Positions 34,881-43,616 of a stretch of DNA of 64,000 bases are shown here, in pieces. Under the pieces are notes generated by a model, which saw only the letters and a program-made list of their open reading frames with translations, was not told the DNA's origin and did not search any database. A program made the translations under genes and the position numbers. The stretch comes from an uncultured Oscillospiraceae bacterium (GTDB lineage: Bacteria; Bacillota; Clostridia; Oscillospirales; Oscillospiraceae), in NCBI GenBank assembly GCA_934655875.1, contig CAKUHB010000002.1, positions 62,001-126,000 of the forward strand, read 5' to 3'. How positions within the stretch are numbered: the first letter of the stretch is position 1; each line of letters starts with the position of its first letter.

Positions 34881-35686
34881 AGCATAAGGAACGGCTGGAT
34901 GTGCTGCTGGTTTCGCGCAATCTGGCGGAATCCAGAAGCAAGGCGCAGGCCATGATCATGGCTGGCGAGGTTTATGTAAACGAGCAGAAGGCCGATAAGG
35001 CCGGACTGGAAATCAATATCGACGAGGATCCCGTTATCGAGGTGCGCGGCAGCGCATGCCCGTATGTGAGCCGCGGCGGACTGAAGCTGGAAAAGGCGCT
35101 GCGGGATTTTCATGTGGATCCGACAGGCTATGTATGCAGCGATTCCGGCGCATCGACCGGCGGCTTTACCGACTGCCTTTTGCAGCAGGGCGCGAGCAAG
35201 GTCTTTGCCATTGACGTCGGATATGGTCAGCTGGCATGGAAGATCCGCTCCGACCCGCGCGTCGTCGTGATGGAGCGGACGAATATCCGCTATGTCACGC
35301 CGGAAGATCTGGGCGAACCGCTCGATCTGTCGGTGGTGGACGTGTCGTTCATCTCACTGAGGATCGTGCTCCCGGCCATCCAGAAGCTGCTGAAGCCGAC
35401 GGGGCAGGTGCTGTGTCTCATCAAGCCGCAGTTTGAAGCCGGGAAAGAGAAAATTGGGAAAAAGGGCGTCGTTCGTGACCCGGCGGTGCATGCCGAGGTT
35501 CTGCGGAGCTTCACAGCGCTGGCAGACAGCCTGCACTTTACCATCCGGAACCTGACGTTTTCGCCAGTCAAGGGGCCGGAGGGAAATATCGAATTTCTGG
35601 CACATCTGGCCATGCAGCCGGGAGAAGCCTGCCAGATCGACATTGAAGCGCTCGTTGCGCAGGCGCATGAAGCATTGAAAGGTTGA
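34877..35686 (+). CDS. tlyA: TlyA-family rRNA (cytidine-2'-O)-methyltransferase
   Basis: A 269-residue protein with an N-terminal S4 RNA-binding domain (RLDVLLVSRNLAESRSKAQA) and an FtsJ-like methyltransferase domain (SDSGASTGGFTDCLLQQGA). The YqxC/TlyA position between dxs and nadK is conserved in Firmicutes. TlyA in mycobacteria modifies 16S and 23S rRNA; the exact target here is inferred. Confidence 0.93.
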   Translation: MKHKERLDVLLVSRNLAESRSKAQAMIMAGEVYVNEQKADKAGLEINIDEDPVIEVRGSACPYVSRGGLKLEKALRDFHVDPTGYVCSDSGASTGGFTDCLLQQGASKVFAIDVGYGQLAWKIRSDPRVVVMERTNIRYVTPEDLGEPLDLSVVDVSFISLRIVLPAIQKLLKPTGQVLCLIKPQFEAGKEKIGKKGVVRDPAVHAEVLRSFTALADSLHFTIRNLTFSPVKGPEGNIEFLAHLAMQPGEACQIDIEALVAQAHEALKG

Positions 35687-35693
35687 CCGCTGT

Positions 35694-36560
35694 ATGAAGA
35701 TCGTCGTTTCGCCGAACCCGTATCGGGACAAACAATTCAAAAACGCCAGATTGGCGTGCAGCATTCTGCGGGAAGCGGGCGCGGAGGTCGCGCTGTGTCT
35801 TCCGTTCGATGTGGACAAGAATTTCGAGATTCCGTCTGACCTTCGCTTCCGCGATATCCAGAAGGAGATCAAAACCGCGGACATGCTTGTCTGCTTCGGC
35901 GGCGACGGCACGATCCTGCACGCGTCCAAGATTGCAACGGAGCATTCGCTCCCCATTCTGGGCGTGAATATCGGCACGATGGGCTTTATTGCAGAGCTGG
36001 AAGCGGGCGAGATCGAGCTGCTGCGGAAGATCCCGCAGGGCGATTATACCGTGGAAGAGCGCACTATGCTGGACGTCTGCGTGACAAACGGCAAACAGAC
36101 CCTCTTCCATGAGACGGCGCTCAACGATGCGGTCATCACGAAGGGCGCGATTGCCCGTGTGGTGCAGCTGTCCATTTACTGCGACGGCGTGGAAGCGACG
36201 AGCTTTTCCGGCGACGGCGTCATTCTCTGCACGCCGACCGGCTCGACGGCCTATTCCATGTCTGCCGGCGGCCCGATCGTCGAGCCGTCCGCAAAAAATT
36301 TCCTCATCACGCCGATCTGCGCGCATGCCATGCTGGCCAAGAGCATCGTGGTCGCCCCCAGCCGGGTCATTACGGTTCGGGTCGGCAAGGTCGGGCGGCA
36401 TAACGCGTTTTTGTCCGTTGACGGCGGGCGGGCGTTCCGCCTGAGCGTCGGCGACGAGATCACGGTCAAAAGCTCCCAGAAGGTCACAAAGCTGGTGCGT
36501 CTCAAAAATACAAGCTTTTTTGAGATCCTGAATAAGAAATTCATTGAAAAAATGAGGTAA
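35694..36560 (+). CDS. nadK: NAD kinase
   Basis: A 288-residue NAD kinase. The GGDGT motif is at residues 69-73, with NIGTMGFIAEL and the PTGSTAYSMSAGGPI stretch following. It makes NADP from NAD. Short spacing to tlyA and argR places it in the same operon. Confidence 0.96.
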   Translation: MKIVVSPNPYRDKQFKNARLACSILREAGAEVALCLPFDVDKNFEIPSDLRFRDIQKEIKTADMLVCFGGDGTILHASKIATEHSLPILGVNIGTMGFIAELEAGEIELLRKIPQGDYTVEERTMLDVCVTNGKQTLFHETALNDAVITKGAIARVVQLSIYCDGVEATSFSGDGVILCTPTGSTAYSMSAGGPIVEPSAKNFLITPICAHAMLAKSIVVAPSRVITVRVGKVGRHNAFLSVDGGRAFRLSVGDEITVKSSQKVTKLVRLKNTSFFEILNKKFIEKMR

Positions 36561-36567
36561 TTCCCAT

Positions 36568-37023
36568 ATGAAATCGAAACGGCAGGAAAAAATCCTGGAG
36601 CTGATCCTTGACCACAGCGTCCAGACGCAGGAGCAGCTTCTCGCGGAGCTGGAAGCTGCCGGCTTCCGCACCACGCAGGCCACGATCTCCCGCGATATCA
36701 AGCAGCTTCGCATCATCAAGGAGCTTGGGCCGCACGGCACCTATCGCTATTCCACCGCACCGAAGCCCACGGAGCATACGTTCTCGGCCAAGCTCAACCT
36801 GATCTTCCGGCAGTGCATCACGAGCGTCGAGTATGCGCAGAACATGATCGTCATTAAGACCATGCCGGGTCTTGCCAACGGCGCGGCTGCTGCCATTGAC
36901 AAGCTGAATATCCCGGAACTTCTGGGCACGCTGGCCGGAGACGATACGTGCTTCGCCGTTCTCAAGGACACGCAGGCGGCTGCAAATCTCTGCGCAGAGA
37001 TCCGGGAACAGATCGAACACTAA
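36568..37023 (+). CDS. argR: arginine repressor ArgR
   Basis: A 151-residue regulator with an N-terminal winged helix (TTQATISRDIKQLRI) and a C-terminal arginine-binding/hexamerisation domain (GLANGAAAAIDKLN ... GTLAGDDT). In Firmicutes argR (ahrC) lies just before recN, as here. Confidence 0.96.
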   Translation: MKSKRQEKILELILDHSVQTQEQLLAELEAAGFRTTQATISRDIKQLRIIKELGPHGTYRYSTAPKPTEHTFSAKLNLIFRQCITSVEYAQNMIVIKTMPGLANGAAAAIDKLNIPELLGTLAGDDTCFAVLKDTQAAANLCAEIREQIEH

Positions 37024-37048
37024 AGCCGCGCAGACAGGAGGGTGACCT

Positions 37049-38728
37049 ATGCTTTCTACGCTGCATATCGAAAATATTGCCGTTATTGAACAGGCAGAGA
37101 TCACATTTGACCATGGCTTCAATGTCCTGACCGGTGAGACCGGCGCAGGCAAGTCGATCGTCATTGACGCGATCTCTGCCATTTTAGGTGAGCGCGCGTC
37201 CCGCGAAATGATCCGGACCGGCGCGCAGAAGGCGTTTGTCAGCGCGATCTTTACCGGTGTGCCGGAGCTGCCGTGGTTCGCGGAAAATCAAGTGCCGTAT
37301 GAGCCGGAGCTGGGGATCTCTCGTGAGATCTTCGCCGACGGGAAAAACAGCTGCCGCGTGAGCGGTAAGCCCGTCACAGTCTCCACGCTCCGCAGGCTCG
37401 GCACCCAGCTCATCCAGATCCACGGCCAGAACGACTCCCAGCAGCTGTTCGACGAGACGACGCATATCGGGTATCTTGATCTGTTTGCCCATGATGAAAC
37501 GCTGCTGACAGCGTACCGGCAGGCGTATGACAAGGTCAGCGCTGTGCAGCAGGAGATCCGCCGGCTGTCCATGGACGAATCGGAGAAGCTCCGGCTGGTC
37601 GAGACGCTCAAATTCCAGATCGACGAGATCGAGCGCGCAGAGCTTCAGCCCGGCGAGGAGGACGAGCTTTCCGAGCGCCGGAAGGTGCTGCAAAATGCCG
37701 AAAAGCTGACGGACGCAATCGAGTCCGCAGTTGCGGCGCTCTATGGCGACGAAACCTCCGACGGCGCGGCGGCCATGATCGCGAACGCCGCGCATGCGCT
37801 GGAAAAGGTCAGCCGGGTCTCCGACGACATGCGTGCACTCAGCGGCCGGCTGAACGATCTCATGTATACCGCGCAGGACATTGCCGATGAGCTGCGGGAT
37901 AAAAAGGACGATCTGACCTATTCCACTGACGAGCTGGAGCAGATCGAAGAGCGGCTCGATACCCTGCACAAGCTCAAGCGGAAGTACGGCGGCAGCGTCG
38001 AGGACGTGCTGGCCTTTCTGGAACGGGCCAGGCAGCAGCTGGACGAGGTCGAGTTTGCCACGGATCGCATCGAACAGCTGCAAAAAAAGCTGGCCGGCCT
38101 GCAAAAGACCATGCACGAAGCCGGTGCGGCGCTCTCTCAGGCCAGAAAGGCCGCCGCGCAGCGCTTGCAGACGGCCATTTCTACAGAGCTGATGCAGCTG
38201 GACATGCCGAAGATCCGCTTCGTCTGCGAGTTCTCGGAGCAGACGCCGCAGGAAAACGGTCTGGACGCCGTCCGCTTCCTGATGTCGGCCAACGTCGGCG
38301 AAGCCTTGCGGCCGCTGTCCAAGGTCGCGTCCGGCGGCGAGCTGGCGCGCATCATGCTGGCAATGAAAAACGTGCTCGCAGCCGAGGATTCCGTCGGTAC
38401 GATGATCTTTGACGAGGTCGACGCCGGTGTCAGCGGCCGGGCGGCGCAGAAGGTCGCCTATAAGCTCTGGACGGTCTCGAGCGGCCGGCAGGTCTTATGC
38501 GTCACGCACCTGCCGCAGATCGCGGCGATGGCCGATACGGAGTTTACCGTGGAAAAGCGCGTGGAGAACGGACGAACCTACACAAGCGTCCTGCGGCTGG
38601 ATGAGTCCGGACGCAGGCAGGAGTTGGCCCGCCTGATTGGCGGCAGCATGATCACCGAAACAACAATCGCCGGCGCAGCAGAGCTGCTGCGGCTGGCGGA
38701 ACAGACCAAACAGGGAGGACAGATATGA
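37049..38728 (+). CDS. recN: DNA repair ATPase RecN
   Basis: A 559-residue SMC-like protein: Walker A GETGAGKS, a central coiled coil (about residues 150-370), signature VASGGELARI and Walker B TMIFDEVDAGVSG. Acts early in double-strand-break repair. aggagg precedes the ATG. Confidence 0.97.
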   Translation: MLSTLHIENIAVIEQAEITFDHGFNVLTGETGAGKSIVIDAISAILGERASREMIRTGAQKAFVSAIFTGVPELPWFAENQVPYEPELGISREIFADGKNSCRVSGKPVTVSTLRRLGTQLIQIHGQNDSQQLFDETTHIGYLDLFAHDETLLTAYRQAYDKVSAVQQEIRRLSMDESEKLRLVETLKFQIDEIERAELQPGEEDELSERRKVLQNAEKLTDAIESAVAALYGDETSDGAAAMIANAAHALEKVSRVSDDMRALSGRLNDLMYTAQDIADELRDKKDDLTYSTDELEQIEERLDTLHKLKRKYGGSVEDVLAFLERARQQLDEVEFATDRIEQLQKKLAGLQKTMHEAGAALSQARKAAAQRLQTAISTELMQLDMPKIRFVCEFSEQTPQENGLDAVRFLMSANVGEALRPLSKVASGGELARIMLAMKNVLAAEDSVGTMIFDEVDAGVSGRAAQKVAYKLWTVSSGRQVLCVTHLPQIAAMADTEFTVEKRVENGRTYTSVLRLDESGRRQELARLIGGSMITETTIAGAAELLRLAEQTKQGGQI

Positions 38729-39951
38729 AGCTTCGCAGACTTTTTCTTGCACTTCTGACCGTGCTGCTTCTGAGCGCAGCGGTCAGCGCGGCGGACTATT
38801 CCGACGTTTCCGACGCCCACTGGGCGAACGAACAGATTGTATATCTGAAAGACGAGATCACCGGCTATCCGGACGGCACGTATCGCCCGGAAAAGACCGT
38901 TTCCCGCGCAGAATTTCTGACGCTCTTTGCCCGCATTGCCTATCCGGATGAGTGGAAGCAGGCAGAGGGTGAAGAATGGTGGAAACCGGCCTATGAGATC
39001 TGCACCGCGCATGATCTTCTGGATGAGATCACCGGCAGCCGGACGGAAGCCATGCCGCGCGGCGAGATCGCCGCGATCCTCGGCCGGTTCTGCTCCGGCT
39101 GGGACGGTGTCAACGAACGCGCCGACGCGGCCAATCAGCTCGTCATCAACTGGACCGAGCAGCGCATGGAAATGACGCAGTGGCAGCCGCTGTTTTCCGA
39201 CACGAAGGAATATGAGACCCATAGCAGCTATCTGCGCACCTGCACCAATCAGGGCCTTCTGACCGGCTATCCGGACGGGAGCTTCAAGCCCGCGAAGGGC
39301 GTGACACGCGCGGAAGCTGCCGCCATCCTTGCGCGGCTCAAAGCACAGCTGGCGCTGCGTGAAAAGGGCTGCGAGTATGTCTGCACGGTCGGCGATTACT
39401 GGCTGATGCAGTACGGCTTGGCTGATTCCGTCGGTCTTGGACTCTACGAGCCGCTTACAGGCAAGGCGGTCAAGACAGTCGGCCTGTGGGGAGAAGCACC
39501 GTCGATCAACGGCTATGTCGTGACTGACCGGCTGCTGACCGGCACCGATGGAATGTATGTCTGGGGAAGAGCTGGCCTTTATAAGCGCAGCGGCAGCACG
39601 CTCGAGCAGATCGTGGCCGAGCCTGTGCTGGATTTCTGCTGGTTCGGCGACCATACGCTCTATTACCTGAGCTGGGACGATACCAAGCCGATGCCGTCCT
39701 ATACCTACGCAGCAGTGGAGGCACCGGGCGCATCCAAGGTCATGAAGCAGGAATCCTCCGGGCAGAATACAGTGACTACGGTCATTGCCGAGCGCGACGA
39801 AAAGAACTTCATGCAGAATCTGACGGATATCTATGTGGAGAACGGTACGGTCTATGTCGCGGGCTCGTACTGCATGGGCATGATGGATGCGCACGCTGCG
39901 CTCTATGAGGTCAAGGACGGAACACTAACTGCGCTGTTTGGTGAATACTGA
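38725..39951 (+). CDS. secreted S-layer-homology (SLH) domain protein
   Basis: A 408-residue protein with a signal peptide (residues 1-22, ending AVSAA) and three SLH-type modules (about residues 24-70, 85-125 and 155-205; motifs GYPDGTYRPEKTVSRAEF and GYPDGSFKPAKGVTRAEAA). The C-terminal half is repetitive and beta-rich, possibly propeller-like. SLH domains bind cell-wall polymers, so it should sit on the cell surface. It overlaps recN by 4 bp and ends the operon. Confidence 0.88.
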   Translation: MKLRRLFLALLTVLLLSAAVSAADYSDVSDAHWANEQIVYLKDEITGYPDGTYRPEKTVSRAEFLTLFARIAYPDEWKQAEGEEWWKPAYEICTAHDLLDEITGSRTEAMPRGEIAAILGRFCSGWDGVNERADAANQLVINWTEQRMEMTQWQPLFSDTKEYETHSSYLRTCTNQGLLTGYPDGSFKPAKGVTRAEAAAILARLKAQLALREKGCEYVCTVGDYWLMQYGLADSVGLGLYEPLTGKAVKTVGLWGEAPSINGYVVTDRLLTGTDGMYVWGRAGLYKRSGSTLEQIVAEPVLDFCWFGDHTLYYLSWDDTKPMPSYTYAAVEAPGASKVMKQESSGQNTVTTVIAERDEKNFMQNLTDIYVENGTVYVAGSYCMGMMDAHAALYEVKDGTLTALFGEY

Positions 39952-39980
39952 TTGACAAACCGATTAAAATCCGCTATACT
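39952..39980 (+). promoter_or_regulatory. promoter of the tyrS T-box operon
   Basis: TTGACA (39952-39957), exact 17-bp spacer, TATACT (39975-39980). Confidence 0.88.
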
Positions 39981-39987
39981 GCATTTG

Positions 39988-40266
39988 TAATATGGTTACA
40001 GTGACGAAGGGAAGAAGTACCCCGGCAATCCCGCCTTCAGAGAGCTTTCGGTCGGTGCAAGAAAGCAGGCGGCGTCAGGCGAATACATCCCGGAGCTGCC
40101 CTCTGAACAGCAGAGCTTCTGCGCAGTAGGGGTGTGTCGGGTGCGCCCGTTATCGCGCAGGAGCGTGTCGGCGCTCCGTAAGGCCGTTTCCGCGAGGAAC
40201 CGGCGAACCAGAGGTGCTACCGCGGCGATTCGCCCTCTGCTCATGCGAGCAGAGGGCGTTTTTGAC
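39988..40266 (+). promoter_or_regulatory. T-box riboswitch, tyrosine specifier
   Basis: Stem I carries GGTGCAAGAA and the specifier TAC (Tyr) at 40084-40086 in GCGAATACATCC. The T-box sequence GAACCAGAGGTGCTACCGCGG (split: core at 40205-40225) is followed by a terminator hairpin CGCCCTCTGCTC / GAGCAGAGGGCG with T5. Low charged tRNA-Tyr would switch on the two genes downstream. Confidence 0.92.
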
Positions 40267-40282
40267 AGAAAGGAGTTTTTTC

Positions 40283-40582
40283 ATGCGTCAGAAAACCTGC
40301 TCCGCCTGCGGCGGCAAGATGCAGAGCCTTGGCAATATGGAGCTGCAAAAGGGAAGATTCAGCATGCTCTTCGGAAATCTGAGCCAGATCATGTCCGGTG
40401 CGCTGGACGTGGATGTCGAATGCTGCGAGCGCTGCAAAAAGCTTGATTTTTATCTGCTGGGAGACGCGGAGGAGCCGGAAACAAGCGGTATCCAGCAGAT
40501 CGCCTGCCCCTATTGCGGAGACATGCACGACATGGACGACGCCATCTGCCCGCATTGCGGCAAACGTCTCATGGAACTATAA
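40283..40582 (+). CDS. zinc-ribbon protein ahead of tyrS
   Basis: A 99-residue protein with an N-terminal CSACGGKM knuckle, a central CCERC pair and a C-terminal double knuckle (CPYCGDMHDMDDAICPHCGKRL). The pattern suggests two zinc ribbons. Function unknown. The gene lies between the Tyr T-box and tyrS, so it shares tyrosine-starvation control. aaaggag precedes the ATG. Confidence 0.82.
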   Translation: MRQKTCSACGGKMQSLGNMELQKGRFSMLFGNLSQIMSGALDVDVECCERCKKLDFYLLGDAEEPETSGIQQIACPYCGDMHDMDDAICPHCGKRLMEL

Positions 40583-40620
40583 GAATAAAAATATTTGATC
40601 AAATAGAAGGAGAAATCACA

Positions 40621-41847
40621 ATGGGTATTTATGAAGAATTGCAGGCCAGAGGGCTTGTCAAGCAGGTCACCAATGAGCCGGAGATCCGCGAAATGGTCAA
40701 CGCGGGCAAGGCGAAGTTCTATATCGGCTTCGACTGCACCGCGGACTCCCTGACCGCCGGCCACTTCATGGCGCTGACGCTTATGAAGCGTCTGCAAATG
40801 GCAGGCAACCAGCCCGTCGCGCTCATCGGCGGCGGCACGACCATGATCGGCGACCCGTCCGGCCGTACCGACATGCGCAAGATGCTGACCAAGGAAGATA
40901 TCGACCACAACGCCGAATGCTTCAAGCGCCAGATGGAGCGCTTTATTGACTTCGGCGAAGGCAAGGCCATCATGGTCAACAATGCCGACTGGCTGCTGAA
41001 CCTCAACTATATCGAGCTTCTGCGCGAGGTCGGCGCGTGCTTCTCTGTCAATAACATGCTCCGCGCCGAGTGCTACAAGCAGCGCATGGAAAAGGGCCTG
41101 TCCTTCCTGGAGTTCAACTACATGATCATGCAGTCCTACGATTTCTACTACCTGTTCCAGCACTATGGCTGCAACATGCAGTTCGGCGGCGATGACCAGT
41201 GGTCGAACATGCTGGGCGGCACGGAGCTCATCCGCCGCAAGCTCGGCAAGGACGCGCACGCCATGACCATCACGCTCCTGACCGATTCGCAGGGCAAGAA
41301 GATGGGTAAGACCGCGGGCAACGCCGTCTGGCTTGACCCGAATAAGACCAGCCCCTTTGAGTTCTACCAGTACTGGCGCAACGTCGACGACGCCGACGTC
41401 ATGAAGTGCATCCGCATGCTGACCTTCCTGCCGCTCGAGCAGATCGACGAGATGGACAAATGGGAAGGCAGCCAGCTCAACAAGGCCAAGGAAGTTCTCG
41501 CTTTCGAACTGACGCAGATGGTTCACGGTGAGGAAGAAGCGAAGAAGGCCGAAGCCAGCGCCAAGGCCCTCTTCGGCGGCAGCGGCAGCAGCGAGCATAT
41601 GCCGTCCACCGAGTTGACAGCGGATGATTTTACTGACGGCAAGATCGACACGCTGACGCTTCTCGTCAAGTGCGGTCTGGCCGCGTCCAAGGGCGAGGGA
41701 CGCCGTCTTGTCCAGCAGGGCGGTATCAGCGTGAACGATGAAAAGGTCACGGACTTTGCGACTGCATTTGGGACCTCCGTCTTCACCGGCGACGGCGCCG
41801 TCATCCGCAAGGGCAAGAAGGTCTTCCACAAGGCATTCGTGAAATAA
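40621..41847 (+). CDS. tyrS: tyrosyl-tRNA synthetase
   Basis: A 408-residue class I synthetase. The HIGH-like motif is in ADSLTAGHFMALT, the KMSKS loop is KMGKT, and a C-terminal S4 domain (GRRLVQQGGISVNDEKV) binds tRNA-Tyr. ATG at 40621 has aaggaga upstream. It is regulated by the T-box two genes earlier. Confidence 0.96.
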   Translation: MGIYEELQARGLVKQVTNEPEIREMVNAGKAKFYIGFDCTADSLTAGHFMALTLMKRLQMAGNQPVALIGGGTTMIGDPSGRTDMRKMLTKEDIDHNAECFKRQMERFIDFGEGKAIMVNNADWLLNLNYIELLREVGACFSVNNMLRAECYKQRMEKGLSFLEFNYMIMQSYDFYYLFQHYGCNMQFGGDDQWSNMLGGTELIRRKLGKDAHAMTITLLTDSQGKKMGKTAGNAVWLDPNKTSPFEFYQYWRNVDDADVMKCIRMLTFLPLEQIDEMDKWEGSQLNKAKEVLAFELTQMVHGEEEAKKAEASAKALFGGSGSSEHMPSTELTADDFTDGKIDTLTLLVKCGLAASKGEGRRLVQQGGISVNDEKVTDFATAFGTSVFTGDGAVIRKGKKVFHKAFVK

Positions 41848-41856
41848 TTTTATGTC

Positions 41857-41888
41857 AACCGCCCGACGCAGGTGCGTCGGGCGGTTTG
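41857..41888. terminator. terminator after tyrS
   Basis: AACCGCCCGACGCA / TGCGTCGGGCGGTT stem with a 2-nt loop, usable from both sides. Confidence 0.85.
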
Positions 41889-41903
41889 CAGAATAGACTT
41901 ATG

Positions 41904-42089
41904 TCAACTTCTTGGCGCATCAGCACAGGATGGTGTATCTTCTGATGATTTGCAAAGCGGGATAAAGCGCTCCAGCAGATAATCACATTCATCACAGCAC
42001 CATTCCGGCTCTCCGCGGGAAAGACAGTCGAGTCGGTCGTTGCAAGACTGACAGACTGAAGGCAAAGGGCGTACTTCCAGATATTCCAT
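41904..42089 (-). CDS. small cysteine-rich protein divergent from an HTH regulator
   Basis: A 61-residue protein (MEYLEVRPLPSVCQSC...) with CQSC, C, CCDEC and two further cysteines, a likely zinc site. The longer frame upstream crosses the promoter region and the opposite gene and was not used. It diverges from the XRE-type regulator at 42195, with a perfect palindrome between them, so that regulator probably controls it. Function unknown. Confidence 0.6.
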   Translation of the reverse strand: MEYLEVRPLPSVCQSCNDRLDCLSRGEPEWCCDECDYLLERFIPLCKSSEDTPSCADAPRS

Positions 42090-42125
42090 AAGGCATACTC
42101 CATATTTGGCAGAATTAAATTTATT

Positions 42126-42146
42126 ATATTTGGTAATACCAAATAT
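42126..42146. promoter_or_regulatory. 21-bp perfect palindromic operator
   Basis: ATATTTGGTA, one central base, TACCAAATAT. It sits in the AT-rich gap between the divergent Cys-rich gene and the HTH gene and is the likely binding site of the latter. Confidence 0.75.
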
Positions 42147-42194
42147 GTCAACGCTTCGATTCCGTATAATCGGGAGAGAAGCGGGGGTGTTTGT

Positions 42195-42437
42195 CTGAAA
42201 ACGAGGAAGCTGGAGCTTGGCACAAAGAATATCGTTGGCGCACGGGTCACACAGGCGCGGATGGAACGGGGCATGAAGCAGGTTGAGCTGCTGGCGCAGC
42301 TTCAGCTTGCCGGTGTGGATATGAGCATTCCTGCGCTGTCGCTGCTCGAAGGACAAAAGCGCCCGGTATCGGACAAGGAGCTTTGCGCATTGGCCGACGC
42401 CCTGCATGTGTCGGTCGATTGGCTTTTGGGAAGATGA
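42195..42437 (+). CDS. XRE-family helix-turn-helix regulator with non-standard start
   Basis: The 80-residue frame LKTRKLELGTKN ... SVDWLLGR is a clear Cro/CI-type regulator (RVTQARMERGMKQVELL; the C-terminal SVDWLLG is typical). No ATG, GTG or TTG precedes the domain in frame; CTG at 42195 follows GGGGGTG at five bases and is the best candidate, so it is easily missed by gene finders. Divergent partner and palindrome suggest local autoregulation. Confidence 0.7.
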   Translation: MKTRKLELGTKNIVGARVTQARMERGMKQVELLAQLQLAGVDMSIPALSLLEGQKRPVSDKELCALADALHVSVDWLLGR

Positions 42438-42488
42438 ACGGAGACTGGTTTTGCGTCAGTCTCCGTTTTTGTCATAGAAAGGGTTGCT

Positions 42489-43544
42489 ATGGACAGCGAA
42501 GAACTTCGTATCGGTCGTCTTGTATGTCAATTTCTTCTGCAGCCGGACGAAAGGATGGCGGTCGTGCGGGCTATGAATGGGTTTCAGGCGCAGTTTCTGT
42601 CCAATGCCATGCATGCCATGCGTTTGCGCAGTATGGATTTTGACGCAGACCATGCCGCGGACGGGCTGGTAAAAAGCTGGACGCTCCGCGGGACGATGCA
42701 TGTCTTTGCGGAGGGCGATCTTCCGCTTTTCCTGCATGACAGCTGCCGGTATCACAGCCGGGACTGGACAGTGCCGTCCTTCTGGAACCAGCGTCCGGAC
42801 TGGGCGCTGACGCCGCAGCGGCAGGCGTATTTTTCGGACCTGATCGTCGATACGCTGGCGCAGGGACCGATGACGCGGGAGGCACTGAAAGCCAGCTGCC
42901 GCGCCGCCGGGATGACTGAGGCGGAAGAGTCGAGCATGTTCCATCCGTGGGGCGGCGGGATCCGGGAGCTGTGCGAGTGCGGCTTTCTCTGCGGCGTGGT
43001 CAGCGAGGAAAAGGCCTTCCGGCTCTGCCCGTCATTCACGCCGATGGCGCGGGAGGACGCGCTTCTGGAGCAGCTGCGGCGCTATTTCCGCGGCTATGGC
43101 CCGGCGTCTGTGAAGGACGCGGCCTATTATTTCGGAATGACGCAGACGGCCGTGAAGCGGCTGCTGCCGCAGCTTCCACTCTGCCGCGATACATGCGGAG
43201 AAGAAACGCTCTACTGGCTGGGGTCTGAACACGGGCCTGCGGCAGATCAGGCGCTGCCGGACTGCCTGTTTCTGGCGGGCTTTGACCCTTTGATGCTGGG
43301 CTATGAGAAGAAGCGGAATATTTTTCTCCCGCAGGCGTATCTGCGGGGTATTTTCAGCTTGTCCGGCATCGTCATGCCGCCAGTTTTACTGCATGGGACT
43401 GTCGCCGGGCGCTGGAAACGCAGCGGAAGGCGGCTGCAGATCACAAGGTTCCGAACGTTTACTCTGGAAGAGCGGCGCAGCGCGGAGCAGGCCGCGGAGC
43501 GCATCTGGGGCGATGCGGTAACGCCTGTCTGGCTGGACGCATAA
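42489..43544 (+). CDS. AlkZ/YcaQ-like winged-helix DNA glycosylase (HTH_42 family)
   Basis: A 351-residue protein of the AlkZ family, which excises bulky or cross-linked bases. The N-terminal catalytic-type QxQ motif occurs in NGFQAQFLSNAM (about residue 33). The C-terminal FDPLMLGYEKKRNIF stretch is typical of the family. The QxQ form resembles the antibiotic-resistance AlkZ type rather than the QxD of E. coli YcaQ. Substrate here is unknown. No operon partner is evident. Confidence 0.82.
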   Translation: MDSEELRIGRLVCQFLLQPDERMAVVRAMNGFQAQFLSNAMHAMRLRSMDFDADHAADGLVKSWTLRGTMHVFAEGDLPLFLHDSCRYHSRDWTVPSFWNQRPDWALTPQRQAYFSDLIVDTLAQGPMTREALKASCRAAGMTEAEESSMFHPWGGGIRELCECGFLCGVVSEEKAFRLCPSFTPMAREDALLEQLRRYFRGYGPASVKDAAYYFGMTQTAVKRLLPQLPLCRDTCGEETLYWLGSEHGPAADQALPDCLFLAGFDPLMLGYEKKRNIFLPQAYLRGIFSLSGIVMPPVLLHGTVAGRWKRSGRRLQITRFRTFTLEERRSAEQAAERIWGDAVTPVWLDA

Positions 43545-43551
43545 CCCGCTC

Positions 43552-43580
43552 TTTTCAAACCGAAAAAACCATGCTATACT
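43552..43580 (+). promoter_or_regulatory. promoter before the amidase gene
   Basis: TTTTCA (43552-43557), 17-bp spacer, TATACT (43575-43580). Confidence 0.6.
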
Positions 43581-43616
43581 TTTCCTGAACCTCATACGCT
43601 GGTATGGGGTGATGAA

